Below are positions 44,368 to 55,475 of a stretch of DNA of 64,000 bases, in pieces. Location of the stretch: assembly GCA_916610825.1 (NCBI GenBank), contig OU744453.1, positions 2,610,724-2,674,723 of the forward strand, read 5' to 3'. The stretch is from Haliclystus octoradiatus (lineage: Eukaryota > Cnidaria > Staurozoa > Stauromedusae > Haliclystidae). The position numbers were made by a program, and so were the translations under genes. Numbering within the stretch: the first letter of the stretch is position 1; the number at the start of each line of letters is the position of its first letter. The notes below the pieces were generated by a model that ran no database searches, was not told where the DNA came from, and saw only the letters and a program-made list of their open reading frames with translations.

Positions 44368-46545
44368 GTACAAAATAACAACACAACTAAATTTGCACAA
44401 CGTTTCGACTGATTGACTTCAGCCATTCTCAAGTGAATGTTTTTATTATTAATTAAGATATATATATACATAAAAATGTTTGCCCCTTGAGGGTAAAGTT
44501 ACATCATGAAAAATATTTACAATTATATGAGATCTATATCAGTGACAACAGTAACTAGGGTAACTCGCCTATAGATATGAAATGCATGCAGTTATTTGAA
44601 AACTTTGGCCTGGATGGAATCGCCCTGAACGTTTAATGCTGGTTTCAGTTCTTGAATTGCCAGCATTTCATTCACGAGACAATCGAATTTATTTTTGCAC
44701 TTTTTTATTATTCTAAAATGTTTTTCAAATTGATCAGTAGATATTCCGTGCTCTTGACGGACGTGTGTACCAAGGTTACTTTTGTTATGTTCATCTATGC
44801 GTTCATATAAGTGCCAGCATGTATAGCCAACATATTCTGCTTCGCACAGACCACATTTAAAATGATATACGACGCATTGCTGGGTTAACAAATCTGGCTT
44901 CTCCTCACGGGTACGCAAGTCATCGTTGAGCTTCTTACTTTTAAAAATAGCATTAAACTTTACACTTATTTTACAATTTAAACGGTAAAGTTCTTTTCTT
45001 GTTTCATCACATGATTGTTGGTCTTTAAAAGGTAAAACTATACTAACATATTTTAAATTATCATCTGGTAAAACTGGAGAATTAAAATCATTACTTAGCA
45101 TTTTATTTAAAATAGAATTAAAAACACGGGGCGGATACTTAAGTTTACTAAAAATGTTAAAAAGTACTTTAAATTGAATATTAAAATCAGCTTCAGAGGA
45201 ACAAAGACGATGCGCTCTGTGAAGCATTGTCTTCAAAATACCGGTTTTATACCTTTGGTCTACATGACTCTGATAATGTAAAAGAAGTCCTTTGTTTGTT
45301 GTTTTTCGATGTAAACTCGTTGATATTTCTGTGCCGGTATTGGTCATTTTGATTCCAAGAAAAGGTAGATTTTTGTTTTCCTCTAACTCAATCGTGAAGT
45401 TTATTGACGAGTGTGCTGCATTCAGAATCGATAATAAGTTTTCTGCTTCTTTTCTATTGTTGACAATTGCCAAGGTGTCATCTACATAGCGCCAATAGAA
45501 CTCTGGTAATTTATTAGATTCTGATAAAATTTTTTCAATATTGGACATAAATACATTAGCTAATAAAGGTCCCAATGGTGATCCCATTGCCACTCCATCT
45601 GATTGTTCATACAGCTCACCATCGAATTGAAACAATTGATCTGTGGTACTGATCAATAATAGGTCACGCAGATCGTCAGGCGTTAAATTCAAGGAATACT
45701 TTTCATTGAACCAATTGTTAGAAAATGCATCCGTAACCAAAATTTCAATTGTTTCCAGTAGGGGGACGTTGGTAAACAGAGCACTCACGTCAAAAGAGAC
45801 CATAATACTACCTTTTCGGAATTTTACGTTGCGTATTTCTTCGCTAAAATTTAATATATCTAATATTGTGAAACTATTGATAGCCAAAGGTTGGAGCTTG
45901 TCATCTAGCCATTTTGCCAAAAGAAAGTTATAAGATCCCACTGCCGATAGAACTGGTCGCATTTGTAAGCTAGTTTTATGTGTTTTTGGTAGGCCATATA
46001 AATGTGCTAGCCGAGAGCCTTTAGGACAAAGTTTTGTTGCTATTTCTTCTGGTAAAATTTTTTTTATACATTTATTTACCATTCTTTCTTTATAAAGGAG
46101 AGGGTGGGGATGTTTTGCAGGCCTCCCTTTACGTTTTTTATTCGGGTCTACAAAGGTAAATTTATATCGTTTGTCAATCGATGCTTCCATCAATAGTCTA
46201 TTATAATGTTCTTTGTTCATAATGACGATACCATTACCCTTATCCGGCTTAGTTATTACAATGTTCTTATTGCGTTTTAAAGATGATATTGCTCGTAGTA
46301 AAGATTTGGGTGGTTTCTGTCCTTGTAAACGGCAGTAATTCAAGGCAATAGACTTGAGCGTAGATGCTGTGATATCTTTCTCGTCAGATGGTAAATATCT
46401 TTCTGCCCTGAAGTATGCCTTCTCAAACTCAGCCTTCGTGTCAATTTCGTCCCTACGCGTTGATCGTCTTGGTAACGAGAAATCTAGCCCTCTCGACAAT
46501 ACTAATTTTTCAAAAAAGTTCAATGAGTAATCTGACAAGTTATTA
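44367..46545 (-). mobile_element. Penelope-like element, left arm (minus strand)
   Basis: This is one arm of a 2.18-kb inverted repeat with 46632-48812. It contains the long minus-strand frame, a 3' UTR of about 225 bases and an outer end GGTACAAAATAACAACACAAC. Differences from the other arm are scattered, giving about 20 amino-acid changes over the shared frame. The two are recent copies but not identical. Confidence 0.9.
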
Positions 46546-46646
46546 ATGTGTTGATCAACATCTGTTGTATTATTTATTAGCCGGCTTAATTTCTTGCCAT
46601 GTTTTCTTGTTAGTGACTGATACTTTCGCTCTAATAACTTGTCAGA
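44592..46646 (-). CDS. Penelope-like reverse transcriptase with GIY-YIG endonuclease, 5' truncated
   Basis: The frame is open for 684 codons from 46646 to the stop at 44592, without an ATG in its first 140 codons, so the true N-terminus is missing. The start has the Penelope-type lead-in (TRKHGKKLSRLI, NNLSDYSLN). RT motifs follow: KPDKGNGIVIMNKEHY, LYGLPKTHKT, RPVLSAVGSYNFLLAKWLDD, VSFDVSALFTNVPL, DGVAMGSPLGPLLANVFM, the active site FYWRYVDDTLAI, and LPFLGIKM. The C-terminus is a GIY-YIG-type nuclease: VVYHFKCGLCEAEYVGYT, LYERIDEHN and a final NEMLAIQELKPALNVQ. The family copies RNA at a nicked chromosomal target. This copy has intact catalytic motifs but no start codon. Confidence 0.93.
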   Translation of the reverse strand, partial: SDKLLERKYQSLTRKHGKKLSRLINNTTDVDQHINNLSDYSLNFFEKLVLSRGLDFSLPRRSTRRDEIDTKAEFEKAYFRAERYLPSDEKDITASTLKSIALNYCRLQGQKPPKSLLRAISSLKRNKNIVITKPDKGNGIVIMNKEHYNRLLMEASIDKRYKFTFVDPNKKRKGRPAKHPHPLLYKERMVNKCIKKILPEEIATKLCPKGSRLAHLYGLPKTHKTSLQMRPVLSAVGSYNFLLAKWLDDKLQPLAINSFTILDILNFSEEIRNVKFRKGSIMVSFDVSALFTNVPLLETIEILVTDAFSNNWFNEKYSLNLTPDDLRDLLLISTTDQLFQFDGELYEQSDGVAMGSPLGPLLANVFMSNIEKILSESNKLPEFYWRYVDDTLAIVNNRKEAENLLSILNAAHSSINFTIELEENKNLPFLGIKMTNTGTEISTSLHRKTTNKGLLLHYQSHVDQRYKTGILKTMLHRAHRLCSSEADFNIQFKVLFNIFSKLKYPPRVFNSILNKMLSNDFNSPVLPDDNLKYVSIVLPFKDQQSCDETRKELYRLNCKISVKFNAIFKSKKLNDDLRTREEKPDLLTQQCVVYHFKCGLCEAEYVGYTCWHLYERIDEHNKSNLGTHVRQEHGISTDQFEKHFRIIKKCKNKFDCLVNEMLAIQELKPALNVQGDSIQAKVFK
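46546..46631 (-). mobile_element. Central spacer of the Penelope palindrome, belongs to the left copy
   Basis: These 86 unpaired bases separate the arms. On the minus strand they are open and encode the conserved lead-in KHGKKLSRL that precedes the RT. They are therefore the left element's own 5' sequence, not a random linker. The right element lacks them and starts about 29 codons later. Confidence 0.75.
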
Positions 46647-48812
46647 TTACTCATTGAACTTTTTTGAAAAATTGGTACTGTCGAGATGGCTAGATTTCTC
46701 GTTACCAAGACGATCAACGCGTAAGGACGAAATTGACACGAAGGCTGAGTTTGAGAAGGCATACTTCAGGGCAGAAAGATATTTACCATCTGACGAGAAA
46801 GATATCACAGTATCTACGCTCAAGTCTATTGCCTTGAATTATTGCCGTTTACAAGGACAGAAACCACCCAAATCTTTACTACGAGCAATATCATCTTTAA
46901 AACGCAATAAGAACATTGTAATAACTAAGCCGGATAAGGGTAACGGTATCGTCATTATGAACAAAGAACATTATAATAGACTATTGATGGAAGCATCGAT
47001 TGACAAACGATATAAATTTACCTTTGTAGACCCGAATAAAAAACGTAAAGGGAGGCCTGCAAAACATCCCCACCCTCTCCTTTATAAAGAAAGAATGGTA
47101 AATAAATGTATAAAAAAAATTTTACCAAAAGAAATAGCAACAAAACTTTGTCCTAAAGGCTCTCGGCTAGCACATTTATATGGCCTACCAAAAACACATA
47201 AAACTAACTTACAAATGCGACCAGTTCTATCGGCAGTGGGATCTTATAACTTTCTTTTGGCAAAATGGCTAGATGACAAGCTCAAACCTTTGGCTATCAA
47301 TAGTTTGACAATATTAGATATATTAAATTTTAGCGAAGAAATACGCAACGTAAAATTCCGAAAAGGTAGTATTATGGTCTCTTTTGACGTGAGTGCTCTG
47401 TTTACCAACGTCCCCCCTACTGGAAACAATTGAAATTTTGGTTACGGATGCATTTTCTAACAATTGGTTCAATGAAAAGTATTCCTTGAATTTAACGGCT
47501 GACGATCTGCGTGACCTATTATTGATCAGTACCCCAGATCAATTGTTTCAATTCGATTGTGAGCTGTATGAACAATCAGATGGAGTGGCAATGGGATTAC
47601 CATTGGGACCTTTATTAGCTAATGTATTTATGTCCAATATTGAAAAAATTTTATCAGAATCTAATAAATTACCAGAGTTCTACTGGCGCTATGTAGATGA
47701 CACCTTGGCAATTGTCAACAATAGAAAAGAAGCAGAAAACTTATTATCGATTCTGAATGCAGCACATTCGTCAATAAACTTCACGATTGAGTTAGAGGAA
47801 AACAAAAATCTACCTTTTCTTGGAATCAAAATGACCAATACCGGCCCAGAAATATCAACGAGTTTACATCGAAAAACAACAAACAAAGGACTTCTTTTAC
47901 ATTATCAGAGTCATGTAGACCAAAGGTATAAAACCGGTATTTTGAAGACAATGCTTCACAGAGCGCATCGTCTTTGTTCCTCTGAAGCTGATTTTAATAT
48001 TGAATGTAAAGTGCTTTTTAACATTTTTAGTAAACTTAAGTATCCGCCCCGTGTTTTTAATTCTATTTTAAATAAAATGCTAAGTAATGATTTTAATTCT
48101 CCAGTTTTACCAGATGATAATTTAAAATATGTTAGTATAGTTTTACCTTTTAAAGACCAACAATCATGTGATGAAACAAGAAAAGAACTTTACCGTTTAA
48201 ATTGTAAAATAAGTGTAAAGTTTAATGCTATTTTTAAAAGTAAGAAGCTCAACGATGACTTGCGTACCCGTGAGGAGAAGCCAGATTTGTTAACCCAGCA
48301 AGGCGTCATATATCATTTTAAATGTGGTCTGTGCGAAGCAGACTATGTTGGCTATACATGCCGGCACTTATATGAACGCATAGATGAACATAACAAAAGT
48401 AACCTTGGTACACACGTCCGTCAAGAGCACGGAATATCTACTGATCATTTTGAAAAACATTTTAGAATAATAAAAAAGTGCAAAAATAAATTCGATTGTC
48501 TCGTGAATGAAATGCTGGCAATTCAAGAACTGAAACCAACATTAAACGTTCAGGGCGATTCCATCCGGGCCAAAGTTTTCAAATAACTGCATGCATTTCA
48601 TATCTATAGGCTAGTTACCCTAGTTACTGTTGTCACTGATATAGATCTCATATAATTGTAAATATTTTTCATGATGTAACTCTACCCTCAAGGGGCAAAC
48701 ATTTTTATGTATATATATATCTTAATTAATAATAAAAAAACATTCACTTGAGAATGGCTGAAGTCAATCGTCGAAACGTTGTGCAAATTTAGTTGTGTTG
48801 TTATTTTGTACC
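46632..48812 (+). pseudogene. Penelope-like element, right arm, frameshifted
   Basis: The same RT plus GIY-YIG protein is read on the plus strand from about 46639 to 48586, but it is split. At 47413-47418 there are six Cs where the left copy has five, shifting the frame immediately after SFDVSALFTNVP. The motif MGSPLGP also reads MGLPLGP here. GIY-YIG residues (YVGYT, ERIDEHN) and the YVDD site are intact. The outer end mirrors the left arm (TTATTTTGTACC). This copy is also 5' truncated and should not make a full protein. Confidence 0.92.
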
Positions 48813-48839
48813 AAAATTATCACCATGAAGATTCTGATA

Positions 48840-48853
48840 AATGTTCAACTTTG
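48840..48853. repeat. Right copy of the 14-bp target-site duplication
   Basis: AATGTTCAACTTTG is repeated from 44354-44367. Between the end of the right arm (48812) and this repeat lie 27 unpaired bases (AAAATTATCACCATGAAG...). They have no counterpart on the left and are probably extra sequence added during insertion. Confidence 0.75.
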
Positions 48854-49252
48854 TATGCTTATTAAAATTTGCCAGGATTGCATTCTATGCAGTTCATATC
48901 CTGTTGAAAATTGGATAATCTTTTTGGAAGTCAAGTTTGAGTCTTTGACTCGGAAATTATAGCATCCTATATGTTGACACTAATCGTGCCCAGTTAGTCA
49001 CACGAAAAGCGTCAAAAATTCAAGAGCCAAGTTGCAAGGTGATTTATTTTTTGCTTCACTCACAGTAACTTTGATGTTAATAGAATGCTATACAGCCCAT
49101 ATTAATAAGTTCAGTGTATCGCATTTATCAAATAACATACTTTGATTATTTAACTAAAGCAATTTATATTGTCAATATTTAAACTGTGCTATTTGTGTTT
49201 ATAGGTCCTTGAACATTTGTTCATAGTATCTTTTAATTTCTCGTATATATAG

Positions 49253-49369
49253 GAACAATGTGGTTGTGATACGATGGAAGCATTTTGCGTTCACTGTTCT
49301 GACAACGGATGCACAGCTCGATGTTACTCAAAGATTGCAATTTTACGTTCTATTTGTGAATATTTGTGA
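49253..49369 (+). CDS. Copy B of the terminal Cys-rich exon
   Basis: After the acceptor CTCGTATATATAG, 38 codons and a TGA encode EQCGCDTMEAFCVHC, GCTARCYSK and SICEYL. The Cys framework of gene A's exon 6 is kept, with one extra Cys and one extra residue before the stop. No penultimate exon is found beside it, because the segment was copied from mid-intron. Its phase (0) would accept splicing from gene A's exon 5 about 20 kb upstream, across the Penelope pair. Alternatively it is an orphan exon. Open frame and conserved cysteines argue against long neutrality. Confidence 0.55.
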   Translation, partial: EQCGCDTMEAFCVHCSDNGCTARCYSKIAILRSICEYL

Positions 49370-50354
49370 AATTTTTTTTGCATGCACTGTATCATAACGC
49401 ACATTATACAGGCATTCAAAGACTGAAGTTTGTCTTTATGGAGAAAAGTTTAATAAAGAAAAGTTTAATGAAGAAAAGTTTACCGCCGAAAAATCTGCCG
49501 CGTTTGAAAAATGTTTAATAGAGAAAAGCGGGAAAATATCGTAAAAATGCGATTTTTTTTCAAAATGCGTGAAATAATATAAAGTCAATGCTGTTAATTA
49601 TCAATCAATTCGAAAACATAATTAAAGGAGAATTTTAATTTATTCGTCGAATTAATAAATATGAATTCAATTTTATTAACAAGTTCTTATCAATTACATT
49701 GAATCTACGAAGTTTGTAACAAATATAATTAACGTGTGAAACGAATATAGTTAACGTCTTAATACGTGTAATTTACCCAAATTTAGTAAATTTACCCCAT
49801 GGTGTTTGCTAAATCCTTATTGGGAAAGTTTCTGGGTTCTTTTGATGTAGATTATTATTGGTTACTGTCAATTAATGTTGAAAATTATTATACAAATACC
49901 AATATATTATACATTGATTAAGTAATATAAAATATCACGATTGACAACAATGATACTTGATATTATAACATGGATAGCAGTATAATATATGACAATGTAG
50001 CATTCTCCCTTTAACCATGTAGAACAAGTTACATACATATCAGCATGACATAATTGATTAAATAAGAGTATAGAGTTGAGTAAATGTGAGCAGTCACGAT
50101 TCTATTGATCTGAGTATTGTGTATCAGAGCCATCCATTTAAAAGAGTTGGAACAAGCTTTCATGTGCCGCTATCGTATCCTATTGCATATATGCCATTCA
50201 CGTGATTTTTTGGGAAGAGTCTATTTGCCATAACTCTAAGGGCGACTGTGGTACTTGTTTGCTTCGTTGCTTTCGAGCAGCAACGCATGCGTATTATGAA
50301 CGAATAGCAACTTAACCAACACTTTGAAACATAATGATGAGAATAAATTTAAAA

Positions 50355-50435
50355 TTTGAAGCGACCGGTCATCGAACTAGTATGATGCGCATACTAGTCG
50401 GACGCACTACCACTGCGCCATGCAGACGAGAGATT
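50355..50435 (-). mobile_element. tRNA-like sequence, possible SINE head
   Basis: On the minus strand TGGCGCAGTGG (complement of 50410-50420) matches the RNA polymerase III A box. AGTTCGATGACC (complement of 50367-50378) approximates the B box, about 35 bases further on. A perfect tRNA fold is not evident, so a tRNA-derived SINE or tRNA pseudogene is more likely than a working tRNA. The surrounding 50.0-51.05 kb is absent from copies A and C. Confidence 0.35.
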
Positions 50436-51590
50436 GGTTAACGGAAACGAATTTAAATTTGACGGAGTTGTTATCACGTGACCAAACCCTAACCATAATC
50501 ACTAACACTAAGCACGTGATCGGGTGAAACACGTGATCCAATTGCAATCTTCCTTGATCTAGTGTCGAGCCTCGTTTAGTGAGTTGGTTCGAGAGAGGCT
50601 GACCTTAGAGTTATTGCTTTTAGACTATTTCGATTTTTTGGACGCCATTTTCGTACTTTCGGTACCAGGGTTCTTGTTTTTTGGCACCAGGTTCCCTATT
50701 TTTAAAAGTGCGCGGAAAAATACAACTTTTATCAGTGAAAACAAACATAGGCTATTAAATTATTAATTGTTGTGTTAATATACGAATTAGTTATCGAAAT
50801 AAAAGTATTGTTTAGTAATCGAAAAGGGGACAAGAACTAGAAAATAGTTATCTTAATAAATGGTTATATTTACTCATTTAACGATCGCAAACCATTTCAT
50901 ACAGTTCCAAAATGACTGAAAAAAACACAACATTCTCTTGCACATGCGCACTACTGTTAAGAACGTGTTCGGTTCCAGGCCAAAATACAAAAATGGCATG
51001 CGTGTCCCAACTCTTTTAAATAGAAGGCTCTGTTGTTTATTCTTTCACGTACAAAACCACCTTATAACAATAATAATGCCTTACCATTTGAATAATTGTC
51101 ATTTTAAAGTAAATTATTTTGGAATTATGATAAGGAATATTGATACAATGAATCGTCATTAAGGAGAGAATTATGCCCCGTAACCGAATGTGACCGAATC
51201 AAATCAACTACCAACCTTCGCCGTTCTTCTATAACTACATAGGAGGGGCCCCATTTCTATAAGAAAACAGGAAGGATAAATCTTCGCAAGGTGGGTACGT
51301 ATCTCAACCATCTGCTGTCAGTAAATTTATTGGCAGTCTGTATGTAGACTGGCAAGTACTTGTAAGTTGCCGCATTTGGTTTTTGGTGTTATGATACCAG
51401 AGCCTTTGAAATTGCCCCATTTCGTTTCGACATCTTTTATAGAATGTCGTATAAACTATTTTATATTGGAATTGTACATTGCTGGAAAATTTCTTAATAG
51501 AACACAATTAACGATAATCTTTTTTTTATAAAATCAATCGATGAGGAAGTTACTTTCCACTCAGTATATTTTATGAACTTTCACGACATC

Positions 51591-53368
51591 TGGAAAAATA
51601 TCTTCGAGTTGGAAAACCGCCATTATAGCCCCTATATTTGAAAATGGCAAGGCTAGACATAAAGAAAATTATCGCCCCATATCACTCACTTGTATTGCCA
51701 GCAAAACGATGGAAACAATAATTTTTAAAGACATTATATAACATGTATTGGCATTAGACACACTATCGAAAGATCAATTTGGATTTTTATCTAAAAGATC
51801 CACTTGTACTCAGTTAATACTTATTCTTAGCAAGCGGTTATCAGCCATCAACGAAAGGAAGAGAGTAGATACTATATACATTGATTTCCAAAAAACGTTT
51901 GACTCTGTTTCTCACGAAAAACTTTTATCTAAGTTATACGCATACGGGGTTCGGACCCCGGTTCGGAATGAACTACTGACATATGGATTGAAGCATTCCT
52001 GTTAATTCGGATACAAGCTGTATCCGTTGATTCAAAATTATCGCCGTAATTACCTATAATCGGTGGTGTACCTCAAGGATTCGTGCATGGACCAATGTTA
52101 TTCATTATTTATGTCAATGACTTAACAAGATGTGATAAACCCGGATGCGACTTCAAACTTTTTGCGGATGACGAAACATTTTCCTTTGCCAGAAGTGATA
52201 GTGTGGCAGACCCACTTTTAACACTTTAAGTAATTTTGATAGGTGGTGTACAAATTAGCAAATGAAAATATCAGCACACAAATTTCTAGTGTTTTCTTTT
52301 GATAACGATAAAATTGGTGCAGTTAAATCCCGGGGGGTAACTCCCATACTGCTGCTATACAGGGACATGCCACTTTTTTCGGGTCTATATTCCAGCTGAG
52401 AGATATACCTTTTGGGTAGGAAATTTTAGAATATTAAGCGTGTTGGGTCCCATTTCGATTTTCTAGAGAATTTGGGAAAAATCAGAATTTGAAAGCTGAA
52501 AACTAAAATATTGGCCTTGAATTTTTACCCATAAAAATTATGACATTCCCGTATAGAGCCTATATGAAAGTACGCACCTTGAACTTTTTGGGTAGGAATT
52601 CAAGTTTTTCAAACACTTTCGGTAGCTTTAAAAGGGGATTTTTGGAACTTTTTGGGTACTTCACATTTTTCCAAAGTGGCACCCCCACATCAATGCGGCA
52701 CTTGGAGTACCCCCCACCCACGGAGTTGAATGCAGCTTGTCTGGTAAACCTCTATTTCAAGCATCTGACATACAAGACGTTGGTATGTCATTATCATCAA
52801 ACCAGAATCCGTTTACCCATTGTGCTAAAGTAGCGAGAAAGACCTCATCGAGGTTCTCTTGTAAAAAAAAATTTTGATGCAAAAGCCCTTGATATCCTGT
52901 TGAAAGTATATATGGTCTATATTCAACCGATCATGGAATCTTCCACTCCTGTATGGAGCCCTTATTTACAGAAGGACATAAATATATTAGAACGTGTTCA
53001 ACGCCAGTTTACTAAATATATCCAAATATAAAAAATGGGAATCTGATATATCATATAAGGATAGACTATTAAATCTGAGTCTCAAAAGTCTAGAACTTCG
53101 TAGGATGGAAAACAACTTCATTCTTGTGTATACAATTTTAAATGGACTTGTTGATATTAAAACGAGGTCATTATTCAAATATAAATCCACCAATGTATCA
53201 AATTCGTGGACATTCTAAAATACTGCGATTAACACTTGACGCTGTTAAATATTCATTTATAAATAGGGTAATCCCTTGGTGGAACAATTTATCAAACGAA
53301 GCTGTATAGAATCAAACTCAATTGACGCTTTTAAAATCAAGTTAGAAAAATCAAATTTAGACAAATAA
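51591..53368 (+). mobile_element. Degenerate CR1-like LINE reverse transcriptase, split by a MITE
   Basis: The order is SSWKTAIIAPIFENGKARHK, ENYRPISLTCIASKTMETII, DQFGFLSKRSTCTQLI, YIDFQKTFDSVSHEKLLSKL, then after frame breaks GGVPQGFVHGPMLFIIYVND, an intact FADD box (KLFADDETFSF), and thumb segments DILLKVYMVYIQPIMESSTPVW, DINILERVQRQFTKYI and KSLELRRMENNFILVYTILNG. The end is near 53368, after a WWNNLSNEA segment. Many stops and shifts make it inactive. The endonuclease half is absent. Confidence 0.88.
52329..52723. mobile_element. 395-bp MITE nested in the LINE
   Basis: The ends CCCGGGGGGTAACTCC and the complement of GGAGTACCCCCCACCCACGG form an imperfect inverted pair. Flanks are AGTTAAAT (52321-52328) and AGTTGAAT (52724-52731), an 8-bp duplication with one difference, as hAT-type elements produce. 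LINE coding sequence resumes on the far side. There is no coding capacity; the open frame at 52540 is chance. Confidence 0.7.
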
Positions 53369-53894
53369 AGATAGTACACGGTCATAAGACATAGGCAAAC
53401 AGCCATGCTTGCATTAATATGATTCTATTTTTAAATTTATTCACATTGTGTTTTCTTGACATAGATCGAACGAAGCAGTACCCTTATCGTTCAGACTGAT
53501 CTCCATTACAACTTTTCTCGCACACATTTTTGTGCTAATGTGTAACGTATGATAAGGCTTAATGGTTGGAATGCCAGGCTATATTTTTTAACGCTATTAT
53601 CTGTAGCCACATCTTCCTACTTTAGCTTCAAATCTTTATTCCACAAAAACAAAAAAATGGGTGAAAAATATGTTTTTCTTTATCCAAGATCTATTCTTTA
53701 TGTTTTGAAATAGGATTTTGAGTTTCAAGTTTATTTCAGTCGTATTTCAGATAGTTTAATTGGTCAAAGGATGGCAGATGTCACACCAATTAAATAGGGA
53801 TTATCTTAAATGCATGGTTTCCACCACAATATTTGCATGATGTAATTCTTTATATACCAATATTTTATAATTTTTCTCGAATGTGTCTTTCCAG

Positions 53895-54531
53895 AGCAAC
53901 ATGCAGAAGCAGAAGATGGCTGTGAAGAATCCACTTATACATCAAACAAATCTCTGGCTAAGCTCGACCTATATTCTTCATTAACTTCAATGGTAAACCA
54001 AATTACAAATCCAGAACGTTTTTGGGTAGATTGTGGTCGTTTCTATCAAGCAACTTATGGGGTAAGAAACAATAAGGTTGAGTTTCATGTGCGTCATTTG
54101 GTTTACTAGATATGCAGGACCATGCTATGCATGTTTGTGATAAAGAAATGTAAAGATGCGTTTATAGCGTTCTACTAGGACGAGCGATAAGCGATGATTC
54201 GCATGAAAGCATTACAAGATAACGATTTACATTGGCAAACGATATTTAGTTCTTTCCTCACTCACACTAGCCTGACTTGCATGCTAACAGCCCGCATTAA
54301 TAAGCTCCATTATTGCATCTACCAAATATAATATTTATACTTGTGTTTACAAGTCCTTCAAGTTTGTTTACTGCTAAGATGCTATATTTTCTCGTATATA
54401 TATAGGAACAATGTGGCTGTACTACGTCGCATGCATTTACTGTTCATTGTATACCAGACCATTCAACTGTATCCTGTACAGGTCAATGTTTTCCAGTAAC
54501 TACTCAGCTGCGTTCTATTTGTGGATATTAA
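53895..54531 (+). CDS. Copy C: penultimate and terminal Cys-rich exons
   Basis: Exon 53895-54061 follows TGTCTTTCCAG, enters in phase 1 and encodes QHAEAEDGCEEST to FWVDCGRFYQATYG, ending GGG|GTAAGA in phase 0. Exon 54406-54531 encodes EQCGCTTSHAFTVHC, STVSCTGQCF and SICGY, then TAA. The first exon is a longer relative of gene A's exon 5; the second is the homologue of exon 6. AATAAA lies at 54784. No PAN or TSP1 exon lies between the LINE end (53368) and 53895. This is therefore either the remaining 3' end of a broken gene or an alternative 3' end for an upstream gene with a phase-1 donor. Confidence 0.65.
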
Positions 54532-55475
54532 TTTGAACTGCTCAGAATGTATTGTATCAAAACGTACTGTGATACTCCTTCAAAGACAATACTAACAAAA
54601 TTATTTGTAAGAAACGATATGGTGTATAAGTAAAAAATATTGACGAATACTGATACCATTCAGGAGAAGTTGACAATGTAAAATTCAATCTATAAATGAA
54701 GCTATGATTGGAATAATAGCACATTTTTTTCATCACTGCAGTATTAAATGTGTTGTGGGTACTATATCTAACTCCTATACCTAATAAATATTGTCAATAG
54801 TTAATCAATTTGGGTTCATACTCTGCACTTGGAATACTATTCCAGTATTATAAATGTTGAATAATGTATAGTAGGACGATATATAAAAATTATAATTGAG
54901 TGGTTCAATATAAAAAAAAAAAGTATTATACTAACTTACCATGTTGTATATGCATATTGTACTAATTGCCATTTTAAAGAAAGACATTGGGGAATTAAAG
55001 AGCAATCTTGAGGTCTTAGTTGTGATCTAGGTCTGGTACAATTAATCTTCATTAAGTAATGAATTATGTTTAAATGTTACACGAGTCAATCCAAATCCTA
55101 ACCTATACGCCTCTCATATAGCTAAGCATTTTAAGAACGCTACGGATTCTTTCAGTTAAGAAAAACGCATAATATTAAACATCAAAGACTTACATAAACT
55201 GACAATCCAATTACAATACTTTAAAGGAACAGGATTATTGCACGGAGATTCATAATAGCTGATGACTGCGATCAAAACTCTATAATATTAGTATGTAAAC
55301 CAAATCTGTCAAAAAACATTTTGGATTTCAATCTCTTTATCAGTTTGACCCATCGAGTCCAAATGGCAAATGCCCGTAGAAACATACACAAGTGCAAAGT
55401 ATTCTCATCTGGAAACATAAGAATCCCATAATTAAATTATTATTTATTATAAATGTTATTATCTACAACGAAAAA
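54532..55475. other. Downstream DNA of copy C, non-coding
   Basis: Up to about 55070 this is the diverged counterpart of the DNA downstream of gene A (AATACTATTCCAGTATTATA, ATTGCCATTTTAAAGAAAG). After that I see no gene or repeat. Confidence 0.5.

Larger units (their letters stand above)
48854..51510. repeat. Segmental duplication unit, copy B (right part)
   Basis: From GCCAGGATTGCATTC onward this continues the host segment that began at 44270-44367. It matches copy A through its terminal exon and on to about 51510. Matching is interrupted at about 49440-49880 and about 50000-51050, where B has extra DNA, including the tRNA-like sequence near 50.4 kb. Small AAGTTTAATAAAGAAAAG tandem words lie at 49445-49480. 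Confidence 0.7.

Noticed and set aside
45292-45933. Plus-strand ORFs inside the left Penelope arm (and 47244-47886 minus in the right arm)
   Set aside because: They are antisense shadows of the RT frame and appear identically in both arms.
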